A stretch of 64,000 nucleotides of DNA from Nocardia carnea NBRC 14403. GTDB lineage: Bacteria > Actinomycetota > Actinomycetes > Mycobacteriales > Mycobacteriaceae. The DNA lies in the NCBI RefSeq assembly GCF_000308515.1, contig NZ_BAFV01000003.1:1-64000 (forward strand). The letters run 5' to 3'. Position numbers and translations under genes: made by a program. Positions within the stretch are counted from its first letter, which is position 1. Each line of letters opens with the position of its first letter. A model generated the notes under the pieces. That model saw only the letters and a program-made list of their open reading frames with translations, had not been told where the DNA came from and ran no database searches. This document shows, piece after piece, positions 51,926 to 59,739 of this stretch.

Positions 51926-53824
51926 ATGGACCAGTCGGCTATGCAGGCCGTTAGCGAGACGAACGAACACTCGGCGGTCGCGCCGGAGTCGCTGCGCGCC
52001 GAACACCATCGGGCACCGGACCGGCTGGTGCTGGCCCGGGGTATCTTCACCGGACCGTCACCCAAGATCAGCGACGAGCTGTACGCGGTGGTCAAGGGCC
52101 GCGCCACCCGCGAGCGGCTGAGCCTGCACCTGGAAAAGGGCGCCACCGCACACACCAACACCTACTTCGGCCGTTTCGCCGCCAGCTACTGGCAGCGCTG
52201 GACCGTGGTGACCGAAGTACAGGCGACCATGACCTTGGAGGTCGGCAAACACGCCAGAGTGCGGATCGTCGCCTCCGATATCGCCGGGCACCGCCGCATC
52301 GTCGGCAGCACCGAGGTCACCGCCGGCGGCCCGGTGACCTTGACCGCCCCACTGGATCAGTTCGTCGACGGCGGCGCGCTCTGGCTCGAATTCGATGCCG
52401 TCGGCGGGGAACTGGCCGTTTCGGATCTCACCTGGACCGCGCCGGCGCCCGACACCGTACGCCCGGTGGCCATCGCCATCTGCACCTTCAACCGCGCCCA
52501 GGACTGCGCCGAAACCGTCGCGGCACTGGCCTCCGACGAGACCGTGCTCGGCGCCCTCGACGCGGTGTACGTAGTGGACCAGGGCACTGATCTGGTGGAG
52601 AACCAGCCGCGGTACCAGCAAACCCGGCCCGCGCTCGGCGCGAAACTGCGCTATATCCGCCAGCCCAACCTGGGCGGCGCCGGCGGTTTCACCCGGGGGC
52701 TGTACGAGGTGTCGGCGGCCAACGAACACGCCGACGTCATCCTCATGGACGACGATATTCTGTGCGAACCCGAAACCGTGCTGCGGTTGCAGGCCTTCGC
52801 CAACCTCACCGTGGAACCGACCCTGGTCGGCGCGCAGATGCTGTTCCTGCTCAACCCCGACTACCTGAACGTCGGCGCCGAAGATGTGCACCTGCACAAG
52901 CTGATGCACGGCCAGAAGGTGCCCAAGGCACTGCGCAACACCAGCATGCTCAAGAAGAACCAGGAACGCCGCGTCGATGCCGGCTACAACGCCTGGTGGA
53001 CCTGCCTGATCCCGGCCGAGGTCGTGAAGAAGATCGGGCTGCCGTTGCCGATCTTCTTCCAGTGGGACGATGTGGAATACGGGGTCCGCGCCCGCGAGCA
53101 CGGGTTCGTCACGGTCACCCTGCCGAACGCGGCGGTCTGGCACGCGGACTTCTACTGGAAGGATTTCGACGACTGGGCCCGCTACTTCAGCACCCGTAAC
53201 TCGCTGATCGTCAGCGCCATGCACGCCGACCTGGACGCCGGCACCGTCTCCCAGCAGTTGCTCCGCAATATCGGGGAGTACCTGGTCGGGATGCAATACG
53301 GTCTCGCCCACACCACCCTGCAGGGGATCGAGGATTTCCTGCAGGGGCCGCAGATCTTGCGCGACGGCGGCATCGATGTGCTGCGCCGGGCCCGCACCAG
53401 CCGCGCCGACTACCCGGAAACCGTGAAACATCCGGCGGCCACCCCGACGGTGAACTCCGCCGATATCCGGGTACGCCGAGCCGGGGCCGAACCGAGCCGG
53501 CTACTGGCAGTGCTGATCAAACGAGCGATCCAGCAGTGGACCGGCCGGGTGCAGTACGGGCTCATGGGAGTGACCCGCGAGGATGCGCACTGGTGGCATG
53601 TCTCGCTGTTCGACCATGTGGTCGTCACCGACGCCTCGCAATCGGGTGTGCGGGTACGTAAACGCGACAAAGCACGAGCACGCGCCCTGCTGCTGCGCAC
53701 GCTGCGGGTCCTGCGCCGGTTGCGCAAAGAACTACCGACGCTGCAGGAGCGCTACCGCAGCGCCCACGCCGAACTCACCAGCCGCGAGAACTGGGAGCGG
53801 TTGTACGGCATCAACGGGAAATGA
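51926..53824 (+). CDS. Second GlfT2-like galactofuranosyltransferase
   Basis: 632 residues from ATG 51926, full GlfT2 length and architecture. The N-terminal beta domain (TNTYFGRFAASYWQRWT) aligns with GlfT2. The GT-A domain keeps every catalytic element: IRQPNLGGAGGFTRG, the DDD motif in VILMDDDILCEPE, YNAWWTCLIPAEV, QWDDVEYGVRA and NAAVWHADFYWKD. The C-terminal helical half is also present (QYGLMGVTREDAHWW). It differs from the operon copy throughout, so it is an old paralogue, probably with another acceptor or linkage. It follows the second GtrA gene closely. The start is uncertain: ATG 51887 and TTG 51848 (overlapping the gtrA stop) are alternatives; GAGGA is 4 nt before 51926. A terminator follows. 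Confidence 0.88.
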   Translation: MDQSAMQAVSETNEHSAVAPESLRAEHHRAPDRLVLARGIFTGPSPKISDELYAVVKGRATRERLSLHLEKGATAHTNTYFGRFAASYWQRWTVVTEVQATMTLEVGKHARVRIVASDIAGHRRIVGSTEVTAGGPVTLTAPLDQFVDGGALWLEFDAVGGELAVSDLTWTAPAPDTVRPVAIAICTFNRAQDCAETVAALASDETVLGALDAVYVVDQGTDLVENQPRYQQTRPALGAKLRYIRQPNLGGAGGFTRGLYEVSAANEHADVILMDDDILCEPETVLRLQAFANLTVEPTLVGAQMLFLLNPDYLNVGAEDVHLHKLMHGQKVPKALRNTSMLKKNQERRVDAGYNAWWTCLIPAEVVKKIGLPLPIFFQWDDVEYGVRAREHGFVTVTLPNAAVWHADFYWKDFDDWARYFSTRNSLIVSAMHADLDAGTVSQQLLRNIGEYLVGMQYGLAHTTLQGIEDFLQGPQILRDGGIDVLRRARTSRADYPETVKHPAATPTVNSADIRVRRAGAEPSRLLAVLIKRAIQQWTGRVQYGLMGVTREDAHWWHVSLFDHVVVTDASQSGVRVRKRDKARARALLLRTLRVLRRLRKELPTLQERYRSAHAELTSRENWERLYGINGK

Positions 53825-53831
53825 GCTGATC

Positions 53832-53859
53832 ACGGGTGGAACCGGGGCGTTCCACCCGT
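53832..53859 (+). terminator. Terminator after the second GlfT2-like gene
   Basis: An 11-bp perfect stem, ACGGGTGGAAC (53832-53842) with 53849-53859, and a 6-nt loop start 8 nt after the stop codon. Confidence 0.75.
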
Positions 53860-54071
53860 AACAGCCGGTATCCGCGCACCGAGATCCGCGGTAGCGGGCT
53901 GCCCGCCACCGCGGTGCGGACCTTGCTTGCCGCACGCATGCGCCCACCGCCTGCTCGTCGAGAAGGGGAGGGCCGCACTGCTCGGTGGCAGCCACCTGTC
54001 GGCCGGGCGAGGTGAGGCGAGGGTCGCATCGAGTCCGTCGACGCGTAGCGGCGAGTGGGTGCCGCCGGTGA

Positions 54072-54923
54072 TCAGAGGAAGAGATCCGTACTGAGCGGGC
54101 CGTCGCCGGGGGTTACGCGGTATTTGTCGAGGTCGGTGATGCCGTGGGCGGCCAGTACATCATCGTCGATGAAGAAATTTCCGGTGGTTTCGGCGGCCGG
54201 TGCGGTGAGCACCAGATAGGCCGCGTCGGCGTAGATATCCGGGGTCCGCGAGGTACTCACCATCTCCTCGCCGCCGAGGAGATTGCGTACCGCGGCGGTG
54301 GCGATTGTGGTGCGGGGCCACAGCGAATTCACGCCGATACCGTCGGATTTCAGTTCCTCGGCCAGACCCAGCGTGGTCAGCGACATACCGTATTTGGCGA
54401 TTGTGTAGCCCAGGGCGGAACCCGCCCATTTCGGGTCCAGGTTCAGTGGCGGCGACAACGTGAGGATATGCGGATTACGCCCGGCCGCCGCGGATTTGCG
54501 CAGCTCCGGAATGCAGAGCTTGGACAGCAGGAAACTGCCGCGGCAGTTGATGTCCTGCATCAGGTCGTACTTCTTCATCGCCAGCGCGTCCGTGGGGGAC
54601 AGGTCGATGGCGGAGGCGTTGTTCACCACCATATCGATCCCGCCGAAACGTTCGGTGGTCCGGCGGACGGCCTCGGCCACCGAATCGTCGAGCCGGATAT
54701 CGCCGACGAACGGCAGTACCGTCCCGCCCACGGCCTCGATCTCGGCGGCCGCGGTGTGGATGGTGCCGGGCAGTTTGGGATGCGGCTGATCGGTTTTGGC
54801 GATCAGGGTGATATTCGCGCCGTCGGCGCCGGCCCGCTTGGCGATCTCCAGGCCGATGCCACGGCTGCCGCCGGACATGATCATCGTCCGCCCGCTCAGT
54901 GGTTTGCCTCCGGTTGCCGTCAT
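54072..54923 (-). CDS. SDR-family oxidoreductase (HSDL2-like)
   Basis: 283 residues. The NAD(P)-binding motif is SGGSRGIGLEIAKR, followed by VVNNASAIDLSPT. TLSPPLNLDP stands in the catalytic Ser region and YTIAKYGMSL gives the YxxxK motif. IFHTAAAEIEAVGG-like and LWPRTTIATAAVRNLLGGE segments resemble the hydroxysteroid-dehydrogenase-like-2 subgroup, whose substrates are mostly unknown lipids. ATG 54923 is preceded by AGAAGG; the longer frame to 55100 lacks homology. It sits between the GlfT2-like and wzm-wzt groups but no wall function is implied by sequence. Confidence 0.88.
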   Translation of the reverse strand: MTATGGKPLSGRTMIMSGGSRGIGLEIAKRAGADGANITLIAKTDQPHPKLPGTIHTAAAEIEAVGGTVLPFVGDIRLDDSVAEAVRRTTERFGGIDMVVNNASAIDLSPTDALAMKKYDLMQDINCRGSFLLSKLCIPELRKSAAAGRNPHILTLSPPLNLDPKWAGSALGYTIAKYGMSLTTLGLAEELKSDGIGVNSLWPRTTIATAAVRNLLGGEEMVSTSRTPDIYADAAYLVLTAPAAETTGNFFIDDDVLAAHGITDLDKYRVTPGDGPLSTDLFL

Positions 54924-55146
54924 AGCCTGCCCTTCTGTCGTCGCGGCCGCCGCCGCGCGATACCCAACGCGGCCGGCGCATGCGGTTCGAGCGTAGGCAA
55001 CCGGCCGGGTATTGCCCAGAGGGCGCGCGATCATCGCAGGTCGGGCGCACCGTACTGCCGCACGGCTGTCGACTCTGCCGCCTCGCGCGGCGTTCGGCAC
55101 CGCGATGTGCGGGACTACGGAAGAACGCGGGCGTCGGTACTACGCG

Positions 55147-55182
55147 GGCGCTCGGCGGGCCGGTACCGGCCCGCCGAGCGCC
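55147..55182. terminator. Perfect 36-nt palindrome, probable terminator
   Basis: GGCGCTCGGCGGGCCGGT (55147-55164) is exactly complementary to 55165-55182. It lies 10 nt beyond the 3' end of the minus-strand membrane-protein gene. The remaining spacer to 54923 shows nothing else. Confidence 0.75.
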
Positions 55183-55192
55183 TCGCGCCGAC

Positions 55193-55909
55193 TCACATCG
55201 AGGCCATAATGGCGAAATTGAGCACGACCATGAGCGCGACGAACGCCCACAGCACGTACATCACCACCATGCCGGGGGTCTTCTGCGGTACCGGCCCGAA
55301 CGCGCCGTTCATGAAGATGATCGCGGGCGCCCGATAGTAGTAGCGAACCGCCTGCCCGGGCTGCACAGAAATCGGGGCCTCGGCGGGGCCCATATCGAAC
55401 AGCCACGGCGTCACCACACGCACATGGTAGTTACCGGCGCCGACCGGGATATGGTTCGCGCCCCAGCGCGTATTCGGCACCTGCTGCCCGTTCACGAAAA
55501 TTTTCGGTTTGGTGATGGCGAGCAGGAATTCTATGGGGGTGTAGGAACAGTCCACCGTGATGCCCGGTGGATCGTTCGGCGCCGCCTGTCCCGGCTGCTG
55601 ACCGTACGGCCCGGGCTGCCCGCCGGGTCCGAACTGTGCCGGCGGCTGCCCCGGCTGCGGGTACGGTCCGCTCTGGAACTGTGGTTGCCCCACCGGCTGG
55701 GGTTGTGGACTGCTGGGGAACTGCGGTTGCCCGGTGGGCTGCCCGAATCCCTGCGGCGGCACGCCCCACTGCTGCTGCCCCTGTGGTCCCCCTGGTTGCT
55801 GCGGCTGCCCGCCCGGATGCGGTGCCGGCGGCGCGAACTGTGGTTGCGGCGCCGGGTACTGGCCGGGTGCGGGCATTCCCTGTGGCGGCTGACCGCCGGG
55901 GTAACTCAT
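55193..55909 (-). CDS. Pro/Gln-rich membrane protein of unknown function
   Basis: 238 residues. Residues 1-112 are almost only Pro, Gln, Gly, Ala and Tyr with MSYPGGQPPQG at the start. A folded middle part (ITVDCSYTPIEFLLAITKPK to AVRYYYRAPAI) is beta-rich, with IPVGAGNYHVRVVTPWLFDM reminiscent of small PEGA-like or beta-sandwich modules. One C-terminal span (MVVMYVLWAFVALMVVLNFA) anchors it, so the Pro-rich part is probably cytoplasmic. GGAGGAGA directly precedes ATG 55909. No family is recognised. The N-terminus resembles that of the membrane protein at 2.4 kb. Confidence 0.75.
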   Translation of the reverse strand: MSYPGGQPPQGMPAPGQYPAPQPQFAPPAPHPGGQPQQPGGPQGQQQWGVPPQGFGQPTGQPQFPSSPQPQPVGQPQFQSGPYPQPGQPPAQFGPGGQPGPYGQQPGQAAPNDPPGITVDCSYTPIEFLLAITKPKIFVNGQQVPNTRWGANHIPVGAGNYHVRVVTPWLFDMGPAEAPISVQPGQAVRYYYRAPAIIFMNGAFGPVPQKTPGMVVMYVLWAFVALMVVLNFAIMASM

Positions 55910-56034
55910 CGATCTCCTCCCGAATCATGCTGATTGCCAGCCGAACCTACCTGCTGGGGAGGAAACTCTCGCATCCGCCGTCAACCCCTGTTACGCATCG
56001 GTTGACCGATATGAGCAGTATGGGCGATCCGCGG

Positions 56035-57027
56035 TTAGTCCGGTTTCTGGAACTGCTCGTTGCGGCCGAGGCTGCGCAGGTGGAACCACTCGCGCAATCC
56101 GGCCGGATCGCGGCGGGTCACCAGGAAGAACCAGGAGAAACGAATCCATTCCTGCGGCAGCAGCTTTCGCATACCCGGCTGCGACATGAGATACCCGCGG
56201 TTGCGGTAGGTGAAATAGCGCTTCACCGGATCGTCCGGGTACTGGGTGTGCATCCGCCCGCCCAGGATCGGCTTGAATTCGGCGGCACCGTTCGGGTGCA
56301 GGTAGGCCGTTTGCAGGCAGGTGCCGAAGGGTAATCCGGAGCGCACCAGGCGCCGGTGGACCTCCACTTCGTCACCGCGGACGAACAACCGCAGATCCGG
56401 TACGCCGATCACATCCACGGCCTGCGCCGAGATCAGCGCGCCGTTGAACAGGGAGGCGATACCCGGCAAAAAGTCGTCGTCGCCGAGTTCGGAACGCCGC
56501 CGCCGCCACACCAGGCCGCGGCGCAGCGGGAAAGCCAGCCGGTCGGGTTCGTCGATATCGCAGACCACCGGCGAAACCTCCACGAGTTCGTGGCGGCGTG
56601 CGCAATCGAACAGCGTGGCAAGTACTTCCGGCCCGTCGGGGCGGCCGTCGTCGTCGGCCAGCCATACCCAGTCCGCGCCCAGGCTCAGCGCGTGCAGCAT
56701 GCCGAGCGCGAACCCGCCGGCACCGCCGAGATTGTGCGCCGAACCGAGATAGGTGGTCGGCACCGGCTGATCGGCGACCAGTTCGGCCACCTCGTCCTCG
56801 TTCCCGTTGTCGACCACGATCAGATGATCGACCGGCCGCGACTGAGTCCCTACGGCTTTCAGCGATTCGGCCAGCAGGTCACGCCGCTTATGCGTCACCA
56901 CCACGGCCACGACGACGGCGTCCGCGCTGTAGTCGACCGCAGGCAGTACCGCCGCTGCGGGGTCCGTCGGTACCGAGGGCTCCGCGTGGTCACGCTCCGC
57001 CGCCCCCTCCGGGCCTGACTCGCTCAT
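56035..57027 (-). CDS. glfT1: Galactofuranosyltransferase GlfT1
   Basis: 330 residues, against 304 in M. tuberculosis Rv3782. This GT2 enzyme adds the first galactofuranose residues to the rhamnose-containing lipid linker. VVAVVVTHKRRDLLAESLKA opens the domain, followed by DHLIVVDNGNEDE, YLGSAHNLGGAGGF, VWLADDDGRPDG and LFVRGDEVEVHRRL. HTQYPDDPVKRYFTYRNRGY and the basic C-terminus are family-typical. ATG 57027 overlaps the wzt stop (ATGA). The trio wzm-wzt-glfT1 matches mycobacterial Rv3781-Rv3783 in content, although glfT1 lies last here rather than between the transporter genes. Confidence 0.94.
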   Translation of the reverse strand: MSESGPEGAAERDHAEPSVPTDPAAAVLPAVDYSADAVVVAVVVTHKRRDLLAESLKAVGTQSRPVDHLIVVDNGNEDEVAELVADQPVPTTYLGSAHNLGGAGGFALGMLHALSLGADWVWLADDDGRPDGPEVLATLFDCARRHELVEVSPVVCDIDEPDRLAFPLRRGLVWRRRRSELGDDDFLPGIASLFNGALISAQAVDVIGVPDLRLFVRGDEVEVHRRLVRSGLPFGTCLQTAYLHPNGAAEFKPILGGRMHTQYPDDPVKRYFTYRNRGYLMSQPGMRKLLPQEWIRFSWFFLVTRRDPAGLREWFHLRSLGRNEQFQKPD

Positions 57028-57905
57028 ACCTGGTTGTTCTCCAGTTCTCGTTCGCTGTCGGCCGGCTGCGGCTCGGGCTCACCGGCTCCGGCGGTGGAAC
57101 CACCGGTCTTCTCCGCCTCCAGCTCACGCAATACGGTCGCCACATGATTACCCGCGTCCGGCCCTTCGTAGGCGCGGACCACTTCTTCGATTCCGCCCTG
57201 TAGCCGGATCTGGCCGTGGTCGATCCACATCGCGGAATCGCAGAGCTGGGCGAGGAATTCGTTGGAGTGGCTGGCGAAAACCAGGATGCCGGAGCGGGCG
57301 ACCAGTTCCTGCAGCCGGATCCGGGCCTTCTTCATGAACTCCGCGTCGACCGCGCCGATCCCCTCGTCCAGCAGCAGGATCTCGGGGTCGATGGAGGTCA
57401 CCACACCCATCGCCAGCCGGACCCGCATACCGGTCGAATAGGTACGCAGCGGCATGGACAGGTATTCGCCGAGTTCGGTGAAATCGGCGATCTCGTCGAT
57501 TTTGGCCAGCATCTGCTTACGGGTCTGTCCGAGGAACAGGCCGCGGATGATGATGTTCTCGTACCCGGAGATCTCCGGGTCCATCCCGACACCCAGATCG
57601 AACACCGGCGCCACCCGCCCGCGGATGCGCGCGCTACCGCGCGAGGGTTCGTAGATACCGGACAGCAGTCGCAGCAGGGTGGATTTACCGGCGCCGTTGT
57701 GGCCGACCAGGCCCACCCGGTCGCCTTCCTTCAGCGACAGCGTGATGTCGCGCAGCGCCTCGACGACCACCACATCGGACTGGTTGCGGCCGATCGAACC
57801 GCCCGCCTTGCCCAGGAACGCCTTCTTCAGCGACCGCGATTTCGCGTCGAAAATCGGGAACTCCACCCACGCGTCGCGGGTTTCGATACTCACCTGATCG
57901 GTCAT
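57024..57905 (-). CDS. wzt: Galactan ABC exporter, ATPase subunit
   Basis: 293 residues. Walker A is GLVGHNGAGKSTLLRLLSG, the signature motif reads YSTGMRVRLAMGV and Walker B is ILLLDEGIGAVD. The Q-loop region LGVGMDPEISGYENIIIRG is typical of polysaccharide exporters of the Wzt/TagH/RfbE type. The short Pro/Glu-rich C-terminal tail lacks a carbohydrate-binding domain, like the mycobacterial galactan exporter. With Wzm it moves lipid-linked galactan outward. It starts 13 nt after wzm and overlaps glfT1. Confidence 0.94.
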   Translation of the reverse strand: MTDQVSIETRDAWVEFPIFDAKSRSLKKAFLGKAGGSIGRNQSDVVVVEALRDITLSLKEGDRVGLVGHNGAGKSTLLRLLSGIYEPSRGSARIRGRVAPVFDLGVGMDPEISGYENIIIRGLFLGQTRKQMLAKIDEIADFTELGEYLSMPLRTYSTGMRVRLAMGVVTSIDPEILLLDEGIGAVDAEFMKKARIRLQELVARSGILVFASHSNEFLAQLCDSAMWIDHGQIRLQGGIEEVVRAYEGPDAGNHVATVLRELEAEKTGGSTAGAGEPEPQPADSERELENNQV

Positions 57906-57918
57906 GACCGGCTGACTC

Positions 57919-58917
57919 CTAAACCCAGTAGGGCACGCGCGAACGGTACTTCTTCAGGGCGATCGCGGCGGCGATCCAGCCCACCACGGTAATCGCGCCG
58001 ACGATCGCCCAGTGGTAGAGCTTCTGATCGTCGCCGAGCAGCGGCGCGCGCACGATCTCCAGGTAGTGGTATGTGGGGACGACTTCGGCTATCCGGGCCC
58101 GTTCGGCGACCTCGCCCCCCTGGGCCTCGAGGCTCTTGGTGCTCCACATCACCGGGGTCAGCACGAACAGCATCAGCGTCATACTGCCGAGGATGGGCGC
58201 GATATCGCGGTAGCGGGTGCTGAAGATACCGAACAGCACCGAAACCCACATGGCGTTCATGAACAGCAGCGCCAGCGCAGGTAGCGCGGCGATCGCCGTC
58301 CAGTGCAGATCGCGCCAGACCCCGAACAGCGCCAGGACCACGACATAGATCAGCAGATTGTGGGCGAAGAACAGCATCTGCCGCCACACCAGCCGGAACA
58401 CGTGCACGCTCAACGCCGAAGGCAGCTGTTTGATCAGGCCCTCGTTGGCGATGAACACATCCGCGCCCTCGGTGATCGAGGCGTTGATGACGTTCCACAC
58501 GATCAGGCCCACCGCGACATACGGCAGGTATTCCTGCAGCGGCTGACCGAGCAGCGCCGCGTACAGGATGCCGATCGCGGTGGCCTGTACAGCGGTCGCG
58601 ATGGTGATCCAGAACGGGCCGATCACCGACCGCCGATAGCGCTGTTTGATGTCCTGCCAGCCGAGCGAGAGCCATAGTTCGCGCTGCCCGAAGCCTTCGC
58701 GGATATCGCGCCAGGCCCGCGCCCAGGACTGTGAATCGGGCTCGATCGGGGCCGGGGCCCTCACCTGGGCGATATCGGTATCGGCTACCGGGGTCTGCTC
58801 GGAACTCACGGGCTTCTCATCTGCGGCGGGAGTGTGGTCGGCGCGCACCGAGCTCTCGTCGGTGCTCGCCGGATCTTCAGGGGTTACCAGGTCGGGGCGA
58901 GCGGAAGCTGCAGGCAC
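57919..58917 (-). CDS. wzm: Galactan ABC exporter, membrane subunit
   Basis: 332 residues from GTG 58917. A polar N-terminal tail of about 75 residues precedes an amphipathic segment (WLSLGWQDIKQRYRRSVIGP) and six membrane spans typical of ABC-2 polysaccharide exporters. NEGLIKQLPSALSVHVFRLV and FGIFSTRYRDIAPILGSM are family landmarks. An upstream GTG at 58929 falls inside the -10-like box, so 58917 is chosen. First gene of the wzm-wzt-glfT1 operon, equivalent to Rv3783. Confidence 0.93.
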   Translation of the reverse strand: MPAASARPDLVTPEDPASTDESSVRADHTPAADEKPVSSEQTPVADTDIAQVRAPAPIEPDSQSWARAWRDIREGFGQRELWLSLGWQDIKQRYRRSVIGPFWITIATAVQATAIGILYAALLGQPLQEYLPYVAVGLIVWNVINASITEGADVFIANEGLIKQLPSALSVHVFRLVWRQMLFFAHNLLIYVVVLALFGVWRDLHWTAIAALPALALLFMNAMWVSVLFGIFSTRYRDIAPILGSMTLMLFVLTPVMWSTKSLEAQGGEVAERARIAEVVPTYHYLEIVRAPLLGDDQKLYHWAIVGAITVVGWIAAAIALKKYRSRVPYWV

Positions 58918-58931
58918 GGTGCACGACACTA
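58917..58931 (-). promoter_or_regulatory. Candidate -10 box for leaderless wzm
   Basis: On the minus strand TAGTGT (58931-58926) lies 8 nt before GTG 58917, as at glf and the second Emb gene. Confidence 0.5.
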
Positions 58932-58977
58932 CCCCGGCAATACGATCCGGTAACGCCTGGCATATACACCACCGCGT

Positions 58978-59580
58978 TCAGAGGTATTGCCCGGTGCCCC
59001 CGATGGAGTGCCCCTGCTGACCGCCGCGGCCCTCACCGGCGTGGATCCCCGGCGGCAGGGCGCCCTGGCGCATCTGTTCGAGCTGTGCACGCGCGGCCAT
59101 CTGCTGGGCGAACAGCGCCGTCTGGATGCCGTGGAACAAACCCTCGAGCCAGCCCACCAGCTGCGCCTGCGCGATCCGCAGTTCTGCGTCCGAGGGGACA
59201 GCGTCCTCGCTGAACGGCAGCGCCAGCCGTTCCAGCTCCTCGCGCAGCTCCGTGGCCAGGCCCTGCTCCAGCTCCCGGATGGAGGATTTGTGGATTTCGG
59301 CCAGGCGGGTGCGGCTGGCGTCGTCGAGCGGGGCCGCCCGAACCTCCTCCAGCAGCTGTTTGATCATGGTGCCGATCCGCATCACCTTGGCCGGCTGTTC
59401 GACCATATCGGCGAGCGTTTCGGTGCGGTCGCCCTCGGCCTCGTCGCCCGTGGAGTTCTCCCCGCCGGAATACGACGCGTTCGACGCGGCACCCGGCGGC
59501 AACACCAGCGGGCGGCCTTCGGGGCCGATCACGACAACGGGATCCGATGCGTCATCCGATTGCGTCATGTTCCCCATCAT
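58978..59580 (-). CDS. bpa: Bacterial proteasome activator Bpa (Rv3780-like)
   Basis: 200 residues. An acidic disordered N-terminus is followed by a highly conserved helical core: DMVEQPAKVMRIGTMIKQLL, SSIRELEQGLATELREELER, FSEDAVPSDAELRIAQAQLV and GWLEGLFHGIQTALFAQQMA. The protein ends GTGQYL; the C-terminal GQYL motif docks on the 20S proteasome and opens its gate without ATP. It forms a dodecameric ring in mycobacteria. ATG 59580 gives two further in-frame ATGs (59577, 59568), so the exact start is uncertain. Its place next to wzm-wzt-glfT1 is shared with M. tuberculosis. Confidence 0.95.
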   Translation of the reverse strand: MMGNMTQSDDASDPVVVIGPEGRPLVLPPGAASNASYSGGENSTGDEAEGDRTETLADMVEQPAKVMRIGTMIKQLLEEVRAAPLDDASRTRLAEIHKSSIRELEQGLATELREELERLALPFSEDAVPSDAELRIAQAQLVGWLEGLFHGIQTALFAQQMAARAQLEQMRQGALPPGIHAGEGRGGQQGHSIGGTGQYL

Positions 59581-59725
59581 GTCGTGTTCGCGCCGAACGC
59601 GCTAAAGCCGGTGGTCGTAGTGGGGGTCGTGCCGGCCCCGCCGTCCGCGCCGAGTCGGCCCTGCCGTCCGCGGCAAGTCCCCGCACTGGGCCGGACCAGG
59701 GTTACCGGGCGGAGGCCCCTGGCCT

Positions 59726-59739
59726 TAAAGTGGCCTGCA
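59726..59739 (+). promoter_or_regulatory. Candidate -10 box for the class-V aminotransferase-like gene
   Basis: TAAAGT (59726-59731) lies 7 nt before ATG 59739, with no ribosome-binding site. Confidence 0.5.

Noticed and set aside
58918..58929. GTG at 58929 as the wzm start
   Set aside because: It overlaps the TAGTGT -10-like box; GTG 58917 has the recurrent 8-nt spacing.
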